Made by a program: the position numbers and the translations under genes
In this document: piece by piece, positions 17,893 to 26,608 of the stretch
How the letters are laid out: each line of letters opens with the position of its first letter
Position numbering within the stretch: position 1 is the first letter of the stretch
Notes under the pieces: generated by a model
What the model was told of the DNA's origin: nothing
What the model saw: only the letters and a program-made list of their open reading frames with translations
Database searches by the model: none
NCBI RefSeq assembly: GCF_020805785.1
Contig: NZ_JAJGZV010000002.1
Span: 310,001-374,000 of the forward strand
Origin: Flavobacterium chungbukense
GTDB taxonomy: Bacteria; Bacteroidota; Bacteroidia; Flavobacteriales; Flavobacteriaceae
Direction: 5' to 3'
Length of the DNA stretch: 64,000 nucleotides

Positions 17893-19893
17893 CTAAAACT
17901 TCATTTTCTGAATTCGCACCGCATTCAAAATCGCCAACAACGCTACTCCAACATCGGCAAATACAGCTTCCCACATAGTTGCTAGTCCGCCTGCGCCAAG
18001 AATCAGCACAAAAGCTTTTACTAGAAAAGCTAGCGTAATATTTTGCCAAACAATTTTTTTAGTTTGTTTGCCTATATTAATTGCCATTGCAATTTTACTA
18101 GGTTTATCGTCTTGAATGACAACATCGGCAGTTTCTATTGCTGCATCACTTCCTAAACCTCCCATTGCAATTCCGACAGTACTCAAGGCAATTACAGGCG
18201 CGTCGTTTACACCATCACCGACAAAAGCAATGGTTTCGTTTCTGGCCTTAATTTCGTTTACTTTATTGACTTTATCTTCTGGAAGCAAATCTCCAAAAGC
18301 ATTTGCAATTCCGATTTTATCTGCCACAAATTGAACGACGTTGGCTTTATCGCCGCTCAACATCGTTATTTTTACGCCTAAAGATTTTAGTTTTGAAACC
18401 GTTTCTTTAGCATCTTCTTTTATTTGATCTGCAATAGTTAAGTAACCTGCAAATTTGCCTTCGTAAGCAATTGCAATTGTGGTGTAAACTATCGATGCAG
18501 GATCAATATCATACGGAATATTATATTTATCAAGCAATTTAAAATTCCCAACAAATAGTTCTTTTCCGTTAAAAGACGCTTTTAATCCATGTCCAGAAAT
18601 TTCTTCAATATCTTTCAATTCAATTGAAGAATCAATTTGTCCTACATAATTATGAATTGCCGTTGCAACAGGATGTGTGCTTCGGCTTTCTAAAACATTG
18701 ACCAATTTTAGAATTTCTTCTTTATCAAATTCTGGTTTTATAATAACTTCCTGCACTTTAAAAACACCTTCAGTCATCGTTCCAGTTTTGTCTACCACAA
18801 CATTCTGAATGGTCGAAATTCTGTCTAGAAAATTACTGCCTTTAAATAGAATTCCGTTTTTGCTAGCTGCTCCAATTCCGCCAAAATAACCTAACGGAAT
18901 ACTGATAACCAATGCACAAGGACAAGAAATAACCAAGAAAACCAACGCTCTATACAACCAATCACTAAAAACATAATGGTCTACAAAAAGCATCGGAATC
19001 AAACAAATTGCGATTGCAAGATAAACCACAATTGGTGTGTAAATTTTAGCAAATTTTCTAATGAATAATTCAGCTGGAGCTTTTTTAGTAGTTGCATTTT
19101 GAACTAATTCCAGAATTTTAGACAACTTACTATCGTTATAAGCGGTTGTTACTTTTACTTCGGCAATAGTATTGCCGTTGATCATTCCTGCGAGAACAGT
19201 TTCTCCTTTCTTTTTGGTATCGGGTTTACTTTCTCCTGTTAGTGCCGCAGTATTAAAAGAAGCCGAATCTGATAATAATTCTCCATCCAAACCTAATTTT
19301 TCTCCCGCTTTAAGCTGAATAATCGCTCCAATCTGGACATCTTTGGCTTTCATTTTTGTAGCGACATTATTTTCAAGAACATTCACTTCGTCTGGACGCT
19401 GATCTAAAAGGCTTTTAATACTTGATTTTGCTCTTTTAACCGCCATTCCCTGAAAGGTTTCTCCAATAGTATAAAAAAGCATTACGGCAACGCCTTCTGG
19501 ATATTCGCCAATAGCAAATGCACCAATTGTAGCAATACACATTAGGAAAAATTCGGAGAAAACATCTCCTTTTATAATGCTTTCGTAGGCTTCTCTCAAA
19601 ACTGGAAATCCAACTGGAAGATAAGCAATCACGTACCACGCAATTCTAACATATCCAGTAAACCAGTTTTGAGGAAAGTAATGATCCAAACCAATTCCGA
19701 TTAGCAGTAAAATAAAGGAAATAATTGATGGCAGAAACAACTCAAATAAACTGCCTTGCGCATTATGTTCATGATCGTGATCTCCGTGATCGTGTCCGTC
19801 ATCATTCGAATGTACTGGTTCTTCATGTGAACAGCAACAAGATGGTTTGGCTTTATTTTTTGTGTTTTTTACTTCTATATCTTGATGTATCAT
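17893..19893 (-). CDS. Heavy-metal P-type ATPase (P1B-2, Zn/Cd/Pb exporter type)
   Basis: A 666-residue inner-membrane ATPase. The N-terminus has CCCSHEEP and a His/Asp-rich run (GHDHGDHDHEHN) in place of an HMA domain. Core motifs are TGES (actuator), CPCALVIS (transport site), DKTGT (phosphorylated Asp), HP in STHPVA, and GDGVNDAP. The last membrane region carries NITLAFLVK and then MWEAVFADVG, with the Lys and Asp typical of Zn2+/Cd2+ P1B-2 pumps. It exports divalent metal to the periplasm, where the CzcCBA system encoded upstream would expel it. It is the last gene of the minus-strand metal locus, separated from czcB by repeats. Confidence 0.93.
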   Translation of the reverse strand: MIHQDIEVKNTKNKAKPSCCCSHEEPVHSNDDGHDHGDHDHEHNAQGSLFELFLPSIISFILLLIGIGLDHYFPQNWFTGYVRIAWYVIAYLPVGFPVLREAYESIIKGDVFSEFFLMCIATIGAFAIGEYPEGVAVMLFYTIGETFQGMAVKRAKSSIKSLLDQRPDEVNVLENNVATKMKAKDVQIGAIIQLKAGEKLGLDGELLSDSASFNTAALTGESKPDTKKKGETVLAGMINGNTIAEVKVTTAYNDSKLSKILELVQNATTKKAPAELFIRKFAKIYTPIVVYLAIAICLIPMLFVDHYVFSDWLYRALVFLVISCPCALVISIPLGYFGGIGAASKNGILFKGSNFLDRISTIQNVVVDKTGTMTEGVFKVQEVIIKPEFDKEEILKLVNVLESRSTHPVATAIHNYVGQIDSSIELKDIEEISGHGLKASFNGKELFVGNFKLLDKYNIPYDIDPASIVYTTIAIAYEGKFAGYLTIADQIKEDAKETVSKLKSLGVKITMLSGDKANVVQFVADKIGIANAFGDLLPEDKVNKVNEIKARNETIAFVGDGVNDAPVIALSTVGIAMGGLGSDAAIETADVVIQDDKPSKIAMAINIGKQTKKIVWQNITLAFLVKAFVLILGAGGLATMWEAVFADVGVALLAILNAVRIQKMKF

Positions 19894-19904
19894 TTTAGAG
19901 TTTC

Positions 19905-19939
19905 AGGTTTCAAGTTTCAGGTTTTGCATCCTGAAACTT
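19905..19939. repeat. GTTTCAGG hairpin repeat
   Basis: AAGTTTCAGG (19912-19921) and its exact reverse complement (19930-19939) flank an 8-base loop, with a further GTTTCAGG copy just before. It lies in the leader of the P-type ATPase gene and is related to the repeat at 13381. Confidence 0.6.
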
Positions 19940-20017
19940 TGTTTTAAAAATTATGTTCTAAATTTAATCAATTTGTAGTAAAGTTTTTTATTAAAATAAT
20001 GATTAAACGCGCTATTT

Positions 20018-20116
20018 GTCATTTCCACGAGGAGAAATCTTCACAAGAAGCTCGACAAAGATTGGATTTTAGGAACGGAATTACTTGCATAGATTTCTCC
20101 TCCGTTGAAATCAAAA
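20018..20116. repeat. GTCATTTC-type inverted-repeat element without a gene
   Basis: The left part GTCATTTCCACGAGGAG and the right part GATTTCTCCTCCGTTGAAAT form imperfect inverted repeats about 50 bases apart. It is a diverged, gene-less relative of the arms around the GIY-YIG gene. The 289-bp gap between czcB and the ATPase holds this, the hairpin at 19905 and a CTTAG-type repeat (about 20122-20165). Confidence 0.65.
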
Positions 20117-20182
20117 ATAATCTCATTCCAACTAAAAAACTTAGTCCCTCAGCAACTTAGAATCTTAGCAACTTAAAAAAAA

Positions 20183-21442
20183 TCAATGCTCATGCTCTCC
20201 TCCGCCCTTCATTGCAGATAGCAGATAAAAAGCCCCTTTTGTAACGATTTTTGCCTGAGAATCTATCTTATCTACAAATTTTATCTCGGTAAAACCTAAA
20301 TCTGTTGTACCTGGAACTACTTCTATGGCTTTAAAATGGACTTCTTTTTCATGAACTTCCTCTTTTTCCCCTGCTTTATGATCTTTTTCTGCTTTCTCTT
20401 CTTCTTGAACAAAAACAAAATACTTATCTGCGTTTCGAACTACGGCATCTTTAGGAAGTGCAGGAACTGTGGCATTGGTAATGTTTATATTAGCAGATAC
20501 ATACATTCCTGAAATCAATCCTTTTGCGTCTGCAGGATCAATTTTAGCGTGAACAGCAACCGTTTTACTTTCATTTGAAAATGATTTATTGATTCCGAAA
20601 ATCTTTCCTTTAATAGATTTATTGGACTGATTGGTCAATACAAAATCAATTACCTGCCCAATCGAAATAGAACCTAAATCTTTCTCATAAACATTCAAAT
20701 CCAAATGCATCTGACTGTTATCTACCACTTCAAACAAAGAAACTCCCGTATTTGCAAAAGCGCCTTTAGCAATATTTATTTTCCCTACATAACCATTTAT
20801 AGGCGATACAATCGGCACAAGTGAGGAACTTCCTTTAGTAGAAACATGCAAGGCATCCAATTTGTTTTTTGCGGCTTGTGCGCGGGCTCTTTCAGCTGCC
20901 AACTTGGCTTTTACTTCCTGAAATGTCTTTCTCGGATTTACATTTTCATCACTTAATGTTTTCTGGCGATTGTATTCTAACTGTAAATATTCAATATTGG
21001 CAGTTGCCGAATGATATTCTTCCTGCATTTCAATCACTTCTAGATTCTGAATTGTTGCCAGCACTTTTCCTTTGTTGACAAATGTTCCTTCCAAAACATA
21101 AATATCTTTTACAGTTCCGCCAATTAAAGTCGAAACTTCAGCCGAATTTTGAGGAGGAACCGTAGTGTAACCATTGGCTTTGATGACTTTATTCAAATTT
21201 CGGTCTTCCACAAATCCAGTTTCAATACCAACTGTTTTATATTGAGATTCCGTTAGAGCAACTTCTGTATTCGGCTTTTCTTCTTCTTGAGTTTCTTCTG
21301 CTTTCTTTTCATTGCATGCGCTTAAGTTAACCGCAAGGCACGCAAAGACAAAGCGCAAGGCACGCAAGGAAATTAAACTTTGCGAACTTTGCGTTACAAT
21401 CTTTGCGCTCTTTGCGGTTAAATAATTCTGTATATTTTTCAT
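20183..21442 (-). CDS. RND efflux periplasmic adaptor (CzcB/CusB family) with a repeat-derived signal peptide
   Basis: A 419-residue membrane-fusion lipoprotein. The mature part has the usual adaptor order: a barrel-sandwich half (about 90-130, VSTLIGGTVKDIYVLEGTFV), an alpha-hairpin (about 130-200), the second lipoyl half (SPINGYVGKINIAKGAF), a beta-barrel and a membrane-proximal domain. A His/Glu-rich insert (about 350-370) and a C-terminal GGGEHEH may bind metal. It bridges CzcA and CzcC. Residues 8-39 are encoded by a palindromic CGCAAAG element (21327-21421). This makes up nearly the whole signal peptide, including the hydrophobic core FVFACLAV, and Cys43 of the lipobox LSAC follows directly. 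The gene starts 2 bases after czcC. Confidence 0.92.
   Translation of the reverse strand: MKNIQNYLTAKSAKIVTQSSQSLISLRALRFVFACLAVNLSACNEKKAEETQEEEKPNTEVALTESQYKTVGIETGFVEDRNLNKVIKANGYTTVPPQNSAEVSTLIGGTVKDIYVLEGTFVNKGKVLATIQNLEVIEMQEEYHSATANIEYLQLEYNRQKTLSDENVNPRKTFQEVKAKLAAERARAQAAKNKLDALHVSTKGSSSLVPIVSPINGYVGKINIAKGAFANTGVSLFEVVDNSQMHLDLNVYEKDLGSISIGQVIDFVLTNQSNKSIKGKIFGINKSFSNESKTVAVHAKIDPADAKGLISGMYVSANINITNATVPALPKDAVVRNADKYFVFVQEEEKAEKDHKAGEKEEVHEKEVHFKAIEVVPGTTDLGFTEIKFVDKIDSQAKIVTKGAFYLLSAMKGGGEHEH
21327..21421. repeat. CGCAAAG palindromic element inside the czcB coding sequence
   Basis: The element starts TTAACCGCAAGG and ends CTTTGCGGTTAA. Internal GCAAAG/CTTTGC motifs are arranged as an imperfect palindrome of 95 bases. 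It lies wholly inside the reading frame of the adaptor protein (codons 8-39). The right border, positions 21401-21427, is identical to 42652-42678 at the DUF72 gene. Confidence 0.85.
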
Positions 21443-21444
21443 GA

Positions 21445-22683
21445 TTAATTGCTTTTGATGGTTGGAAATTGGAGTTCGATAGCACTTTGATTAAAACTAT
21501 GTGTAGCTTCGGCAAGTTGTTTTTTAATATCAATTGCCTGATTTAAAAAACTGATATACGACCAATAACTCAAATCGCCATTGGCATAACTTTTCTGCGC
21601 TGTTTCAATAATCTGATTTGCATATTGTAAACCTTCGTTTTGATAATAATTCAGATTTTTTTGCTGTTTTAGAAAATTATTCTGCAACTCTTCTTTTTGA
21701 AGATTTAAAATGATTTTGTTTTTATCCAATGCCAATTGCGATTGCGAAATACTAATCTCTGCCGCCTTCGCTTTTGTTGTATTTACGCTTCCAAATAACG
21801 GAATTTGTATTCCAGCAGTAAATCCTTGAAATAATGATTGGGTATTTATGGTTTGGGCAAAATAGCCTAAACCCAATTTTGGAGTACGATTTGCCTTAAA
21901 CGTTCCCACTTCTTTTTGATAAACCGAAATTTGCTGCTGATAAAAATCGGTTACTAATTCCTCCACTTTTGAATTCTGATTTTCTGTGAATGTAAATTTG
22001 AGCGAAGTTGCTTCATCTGGAATAATATTTTCATCGGTCTGAACAAAAAACTGAAGCTGTTTTTGGTAAATAGCCAAATCGTAACGCAATTGTTCTTTTT
22101 GCGTTTCGATCTCTTTTACTTTGGCTTTTGCACTGATAACTTCGATATTGCCACTTTCCCCAGTTTTAAAACGCAGCTCAGCATTCTTAAGGAATTTAGT
22201 ATAAATCTCATTTAATTCTGAGTTTAACTTTTGAATTGAAATTCCGTATAAATATTGATAATAAGCCAAAGTCACAGCTTTTTCTAACTCGTAAGAAGAT
22301 AAAGCTTTTCGTTTTTCAGCCAGTTTTGTCAACTCTTCTTGTAATTGTCTATTGGCTTTGGTGACATTTCCTAAAGGGAAAAACTGCTGTATGGAAACAT
22401 TATGGTCAAAATCGGCACTATTGAACTGTCCACCTTGGTACTGCACTTGCAAAGGATCGGGCTGAAAAGCTGTTTTCTTTAAAACGGTTTGGCGTTCTAT
22501 TTCTTTATCGGCTATTTTTAAGTCGATGTTGTTTGATTTGGCAAGTTCGATGGCTTTTTCAAGACTTATAGATTGTTGTGCTGAAATAGCAGTACTTACC
22601 AATAGGAATATGCTTAACTGCAATCCCGATAGCCATTGGGAGCAAAGCTTTTTCAATTCGATTTTATATGTTGAATTCTTCAT
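21445..22683 (-). CDS. TolC-family outer-membrane efflux protein (CzcC/CusC type)
   Basis: A 412-residue protein with a long N-terminal signal peptide ending near AISAQQ (about residue 36). Two repeated outer-membrane-efflux (OEP) modules follow, with long coiled-coil helices, such as SLEKAIELAKSNNIDLK at the start and ISISQSQLALDKNKI in the second half. It forms the outer-membrane channel of the tripartite metal pump with the adjacent adaptor and RND genes. The gene order czcA-czcC-czcB on the minus strand and the 2-base gap to czcB indicate one operon. Confidence 0.9.
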   Translation of the reverse strand: MKNSTYKIELKKLCSQWLSGLQLSIFLLVSTAISAQQSISLEKAIELAKSNNIDLKIADKEIERQTVLKKTAFQPDPLQVQYQGGQFNSADFDHNVSIQQFFPLGNVTKANRQLQEELTKLAEKRKALSSYELEKAVTLAYYQYLYGISIQKLNSELNEIYTKFLKNAELRFKTGESGNIEVISAKAKVKEIETQKEQLRYDLAIYQKQLQFFVQTDENIIPDEATSLKFTFTENQNSKVEELVTDFYQQQISVYQKEVGTFKANRTPKLGLGYFAQTINTQSLFQGFTAGIQIPLFGSVNTTKAKAAEISISQSQLALDKNKIILNLQKEELQNNFLKQQKNLNYYQNEGLQYANQIIETAQKSYANGDLSYWSYISFLNQAIDIKKQLAEATHSFNQSAIELQFPTIKSN

Positions 22684-22700
22684 TTTGTTATTTTTTATCT

Positions 22701-22757
22701 CTCGCAGATTTAAGGGATTTTTTTAAATTAATCTTTAAGATCTGCTGAATCTGCGAG
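22701..22757. repeat. CGCAGATT palindromic repeat in the czcA-czcC gap
   Basis: CTCGCAGATT (22701-22710) and AATCTGCGAG (22748-22757) form perfect 10-bp arms. It belongs to the same family as the larger palindrome at 57690-57795. Confidence 0.65.
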
Positions 22758-22788
22758 ATAAATTTTTCTGTATGCACGAATAAATTTT

Positions 22789-25700
22789 CTAATTGTCAGA
22801 TTTTTTAATTATCTCATTTCTAATAAACTTCTCCAGCATTAAATACAAAATCGGCAAAACGATTAAGGTTAATAAAGTTGCAGAGAGTAAACCGCCGATA
22901 ACTACAGTTGCTAAAGGTTTCTGTACTTCTGCCCCTCCGCTTGTTGACAATGCCATTGGCAAAAATCCTAACGAAGCAACTGCCGCGGTCATTAAAACGG
23001 GACGTAAACGTGTTTTGGTTCCGATTATAACTCTTTGAAGCGGATCTAAAATTCCTTCTGTTTTTAATTGGTTGAAATACGAAATCAGTACAATTCCGTT
23101 GAGAACGGCAATTCCGAACAAGGCAATAAATCCAATTCCGGCAGAAATACTAAACGGCATTCCTCTTAGCGAAAGTGCAAAAACTCCTCCTATTGCGGAT
23201 AAAGGAATGGCAGTAAAAATCAATAAAGCTTGTTTTACACTCTTAAAAGTAAAATACAACAAGATCAAAATTAATCCTAAAGCAATTGGTAATGCCAAAG
23301 AAAGTCTTTTTGATGCTTCGATTAAATTTTCAAACTGACCTCCATAAGTCACATAATAACCTGCGGGAAGTTTAAAATTTTTGTCCAGTTTTTGCTGAAT
23401 TTCTTCTACAACCGTTTTAATATCGCGCCCGCGTACGTTTAAACCAACAGTAATTCTTCTTTTTCCATTTTCGCGAACCACCTGAACAGGACCTTGCTCA
23501 TAATCGACCGTGGCAACTTGCGAAAGCGGTACCTGCTGGCCATTAGGAAGTGGAATAAACAAATTACTCACATCGGTAATATCAGCACGATTGTTTTCAT
23601 CCATTCGAACGACAACATCAAAACGTTTGCTTTCATCATAGATTTTTCCAGCACTTTCACCTGCAAATGAAGATCGTATAATCTGATTGATGTCAGATAT
23701 ATTCAATCCGTATAACGCAATTTTATTATAATCGTATTTAACAGTAATTTGAGGAAGTCCTGTTACTTTATCGGCTTTTAAATCTCCGATTCCTTCAATG
23801 TTTTTTATTTTCGAAATTAATTCTGAGGCTTTTGAATCCAATATTTCTAAATCATCACCAAAAATTTTGATGGCAATATCAGAACGGCTTCCTGTCATTA
23901 ATTCGTTAAAACGCATTTGAATCGGCTGAGAAATCTCTATTGTAGCACCTGGAATTACTTCCATTTCCTCTTTCATCGCATTGGCTAATTCTTCCCAATT
24001 ATGATATTTGCCTTTCCATTCTTTTTTATCTTTTAAAACGATAATCAAATCTCCACTTTCAATTGGCATTGGATCTGTCGGAATTTCACCGCTTCCAATT
24101 TTGGTTACAATAGTCTTGATTTCAGGAAATTTAGCTTTCAGAATCTGCTCGTATTTTGTAGTCGTTTCTACCATCTGCGTAAGCGAACTTCCTGTCATAA
24201 TGGTCGCATTTATAGCCAAATCTCCTTCTGCAATAGTCGGGATAAATTCTCCTCCCATATTTTGAAAAATAATTAAGGCTAATGCAAATAAACCGAATGC
24301 AATTCCTAAAACTGCTTTTTTAAATTGGAGTGCTTTATTTAAAAATGGCGTATATCTATTTTGAAACCAAAGCATCATTCTATCACTGAAATTTTCTTTG
24401 TGTTTTGTTTTCTTTGAAAGAACTAATGCGCTTATCATTGGCACATAAGTCAACGAAAGTATAAACGCTCCAATTACTGCAAAACCAACTGTCATTGCCA
24501 TTGGTTTAAACATTTTTCCTTCAGTACCAATTAATGCTAAAATGGGAAGATAAACGATAAGAATGATGATTTCTCCGAAAGCGGCGCTGTTTCTAATTTT
24601 TGAAGCCGAATTGTAGATTTCGGCATCCATTTCTTCTTGGGAAAGATTTTCGTTCCGTTTAAGTTTCTGTAAATGATGCATGGAAGCTTCGACTATAATA
24701 ACAGCTCCGTCGACAATGATTCCGAAATCTATTGCACCTAAACTCATTAAATTTCCGCTAACGCCAAAAGCATTCATCAAAATAACAGCAAATAACATCG
24801 CTAACGGAATTACTGAAGCTACAATTAATCCGGCGCGAAGATTTCCGAGAAATAAAATCAGAACTAAGATTACTATAAAAGCACCTTCCAATAAATTTTT
24901 AGTAACCGTTCCTATAGCATTATCGACCAACTTTCCGCGATCAATGAAAGCCTCAGCAACAACGCCTTCAGGCAGACTTTTATTAATCTGCTCCATTCTT
25001 TCTTTTACTCTTTTAACTACTGCGCTTGAGTTTTCACCTTTCAGCATCAAAACCATTCCTGATACGATTTCTCCTTTTCCGTCTTTGGTTGAAGCGCCGT
25101 AACGCAGCGCAATACCTTCACGAACCTTAGCTACATCACGCACAAGAACTGGAGAACCATTTCTGTTCTTTACTACTACATCACCTAGATCTCTTACTCC
25201 TTTTGCCATTCCGACACCGCGAATGAAATAAGCATATTGATCTTTCTCTATGTAGGCACCTCCTGTATTTTGATTGTTCTTTTCTAAAGCATCAAAAATT
25301 TCGGTGATAGTTACGCCTAAACTATTTAGTGTATTTGGGTTAACAGCTATTTCATATTGTTTTAATTTTCCGCCCCAAGTGCTTACTTCTGCGACTCCCC
25401 TAACTCCCTGTAATTGCGGAATAATAATCCAATCCTGAATGGTTCTTAATTGTATTGCATCATACTTTTTTTCGTAACCTTTTTTGGCATAAACATCATA
25501 TTGATAAATTTCGCCTAAACCTGTGGTTATTGGCGCTAATTCTGGTGTTCCTGCATAAGGCGGAATATTCTCTTCGGCTTGTTTTAAGCGTTGAAATATT
25601 TGTTCGCGAGCCCAATAAATATCAACATCATCTTCAAAAACAACGGTTACGACAGATAATCCGAAACGGGAAATACTTCGAAGTTCTATAATATCTGGAA

Positions 25701-25926
25701 CTGTTTTTACAGCTTGTTCAAGAGGATACGTTATCAATTGTTCTACTTCCTGACTTGCCAAGGTCGGTGCAGTGGTAATAATCTGAACCTGATTGTTAGT
25801 TACATCTGGAAGCGCATCTAACGGTAGTTTTTTAAGCGAATAGCTTCCCCACGCTATCAAAACGAGGGTAAATAATAGTATGACGAATTTGTTCCGTATA
25901 CTAAACTGAATAATTTTATCTAGCAT
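22789..25926 (-). CDS. Heavy-metal efflux RND pump (CzcA/CusA family)
   Basis: A 1045-residue inner-membrane proton/metal antiporter. I chose ATG 25926 (MLDKIIQFSIRNKFV), the usual HME-RND start, instead of an upstream in-frame ATG that adds 11 residues. There are 12 transmembrane segments in two halves, with two large periplasmic loops. The opening PLDALPDVTNNQVQI and the TM4 motif DFGIIVDGAVIIVE are typical of heavy-metal RND proteins (proton-relay Asp and Glu). It drives export of divalent cations from the periplasm together with CzcB and CzcC. The choice among Co/Zn/Cd, Ni and Cu/Ag cannot be made by eye, but the neighbouring Zn/Cd-type ATPase favours Zn/Cd/Co. Confidence 0.94.
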   Translation of the reverse strand: MLDKIIQFSIRNKFVILLFTLVLIAWGSYSLKKLPLDALPDVTNNQVQIITTAPTLASQEVEQLITYPLEQAVKTVPDIIELRSISRFGLSVVTVVFEDDVDIYWAREQIFQRLKQAEENIPPYAGTPELAPITTGLGEIYQYDVYAKKGYEKKYDAIQLRTIQDWIIIPQLQGVRGVAEVSTWGGKLKQYEIAVNPNTLNSLGVTITEIFDALEKNNQNTGGAYIEKDQYAYFIRGVGMAKGVRDLGDVVVKNRNGSPVLVRDVAKVREGIALRYGASTKDGKGEIVSGMVLMLKGENSSAVVKRVKERMEQINKSLPEGVVAEAFIDRGKLVDNAIGTVTKNLLEGAFIVILVLILFLGNLRAGLIVASVIPLAMLFAVILMNAFGVSGNLMSLGAIDFGIIVDGAVIIVEASMHHLQKLKRNENLSQEEMDAEIYNSASKIRNSAAFGEIIILIVYLPILALIGTEGKMFKPMAMTVGFAVIGAFILSLTYVPMISALVLSKKTKHKENFSDRMMLWFQNRYTPFLNKALQFKKAVLGIAFGLFALALIIFQNMGGEFIPTIAEGDLAINATIMTGSSLTQMVETTTKYEQILKAKFPEIKTIVTKIGSGEIPTDPMPIESGDLIIVLKDKKEWKGKYHNWEELANAMKEEMEVIPGATIEISQPIQMRFNELMTGSRSDIAIKIFGDDLEILDSKASELISKIKNIEGIGDLKADKVTGLPQITVKYDYNKIALYGLNISDINQIIRSSFAGESAGKIYDESKRFDVVVRMDENNRADITDVSNLFIPLPNGQQVPLSQVATVDYEQGPVQVVRENGKRRITVGLNVRGRDIKTVVEEIQQKLDKNFKLPAGYYVTYGGQFENLIEASKRLSLALPIALGLILILLYFTFKSVKQALLIFTAIPLSAIGGVFALSLRGMPFSISAGIGFIALFGIAVLNGIVLISYFNQLKTEGILDPLQRVIIGTKTRLRPVLMTAAVASLGFLPMALSTSGGAEVQKPLATVVIGGLLSATLLTLIVLPILYLMLEKFIRNEIIKKSDN

Positions 25927-26048
25927 TTGAGATATATAATGACATGAGAAATGAGACAATTTCTTGTCTATCTAAGTTTTGTGGAAAATCCACCCTTCTC
26001 TAATCCAAATTGTGATCCTGATAAACTATCGGGACAAAAAGGATTTCA

Positions 26049-26372
26049 TTATACTAACTGAGGCGGCTGCCAAATACTTCCGAAGAAATTGGAAGCAAAA
26101 ACGGAATTATAACTTGGTAATGCTATTGAAATAAGATCGCAAACCTTTGGAAATTCAAAAATTATCGGAGTTTGATAACTTAAAATTTGAACACTGCAAC
26201 AATTACAAGTGCAGAAAGGAGAACATAAATCATTGTCTTTATCGTGTGAGTGGTTCTCTTCTGAAGAAAACTGAGCCGTTTTATGCATAGCGCTATTGAC
26301 TTCCATATCTGCGCAAGGCATATTTGAAAGTGCCATCAAATAAATTGACATTATAATTGCTATCCATTTCAT
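26049..26372 (-). CDS. Small Cys/His-rich exported protein, first gene of the metal efflux locus
   Basis: A 107-residue protein with an N-terminal hydrophobic signal (WIAIIMSIYLMALSNMPC). It then has a His/Asp-rich stretch (ENHSHDKDNDLC) and a Cys cluster CSPFCTCNCC near residues 51-60. The C-terminal half is uncharged. Similar small proteins stand before czc/cus operons in Bacteroidota (DUF6660 by my recollection). The Cys/His cluster suggests periplasmic metal sensing or binding. It is transcribed toward czcA, 122 bases away. Confidence 0.75.
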   Translation of the reverse strand: MKWIAIIMSIYLMALSNMPCADMEVNSAMHKTAQFSSEENHSHDKDNDLCSPFCTCNCCSVQILSYQTPIIFEFPKVCDLISIALPSYNSVFASNFFGSIWQPPQLV

Positions 26373-26608
26373 GAGTGTAAAAATAATATATTATTTCATT
26401 CATTCGAAAAAACATTATAAATCATTGATTATAAACTACATTTATTTAAAAATAATTCTTATCAAAAGAATTTTTAGTTAACTTTAACACTAAATAACGT
26501 ATATTCTACACTCCAGTAAAGCAAAAGATAAGCCTAAATTCCCTCAGAATACATTAGTATATCATTATTTCAAGCAGTTTTATTTTAATCAATTAAACAC
26601 TCAAGTCA

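Noticed and set aside
24680-25102. 140-residue antisense ORF
   Set aside because: Opposite to the conserved CzcA coding sequence; no independent support.
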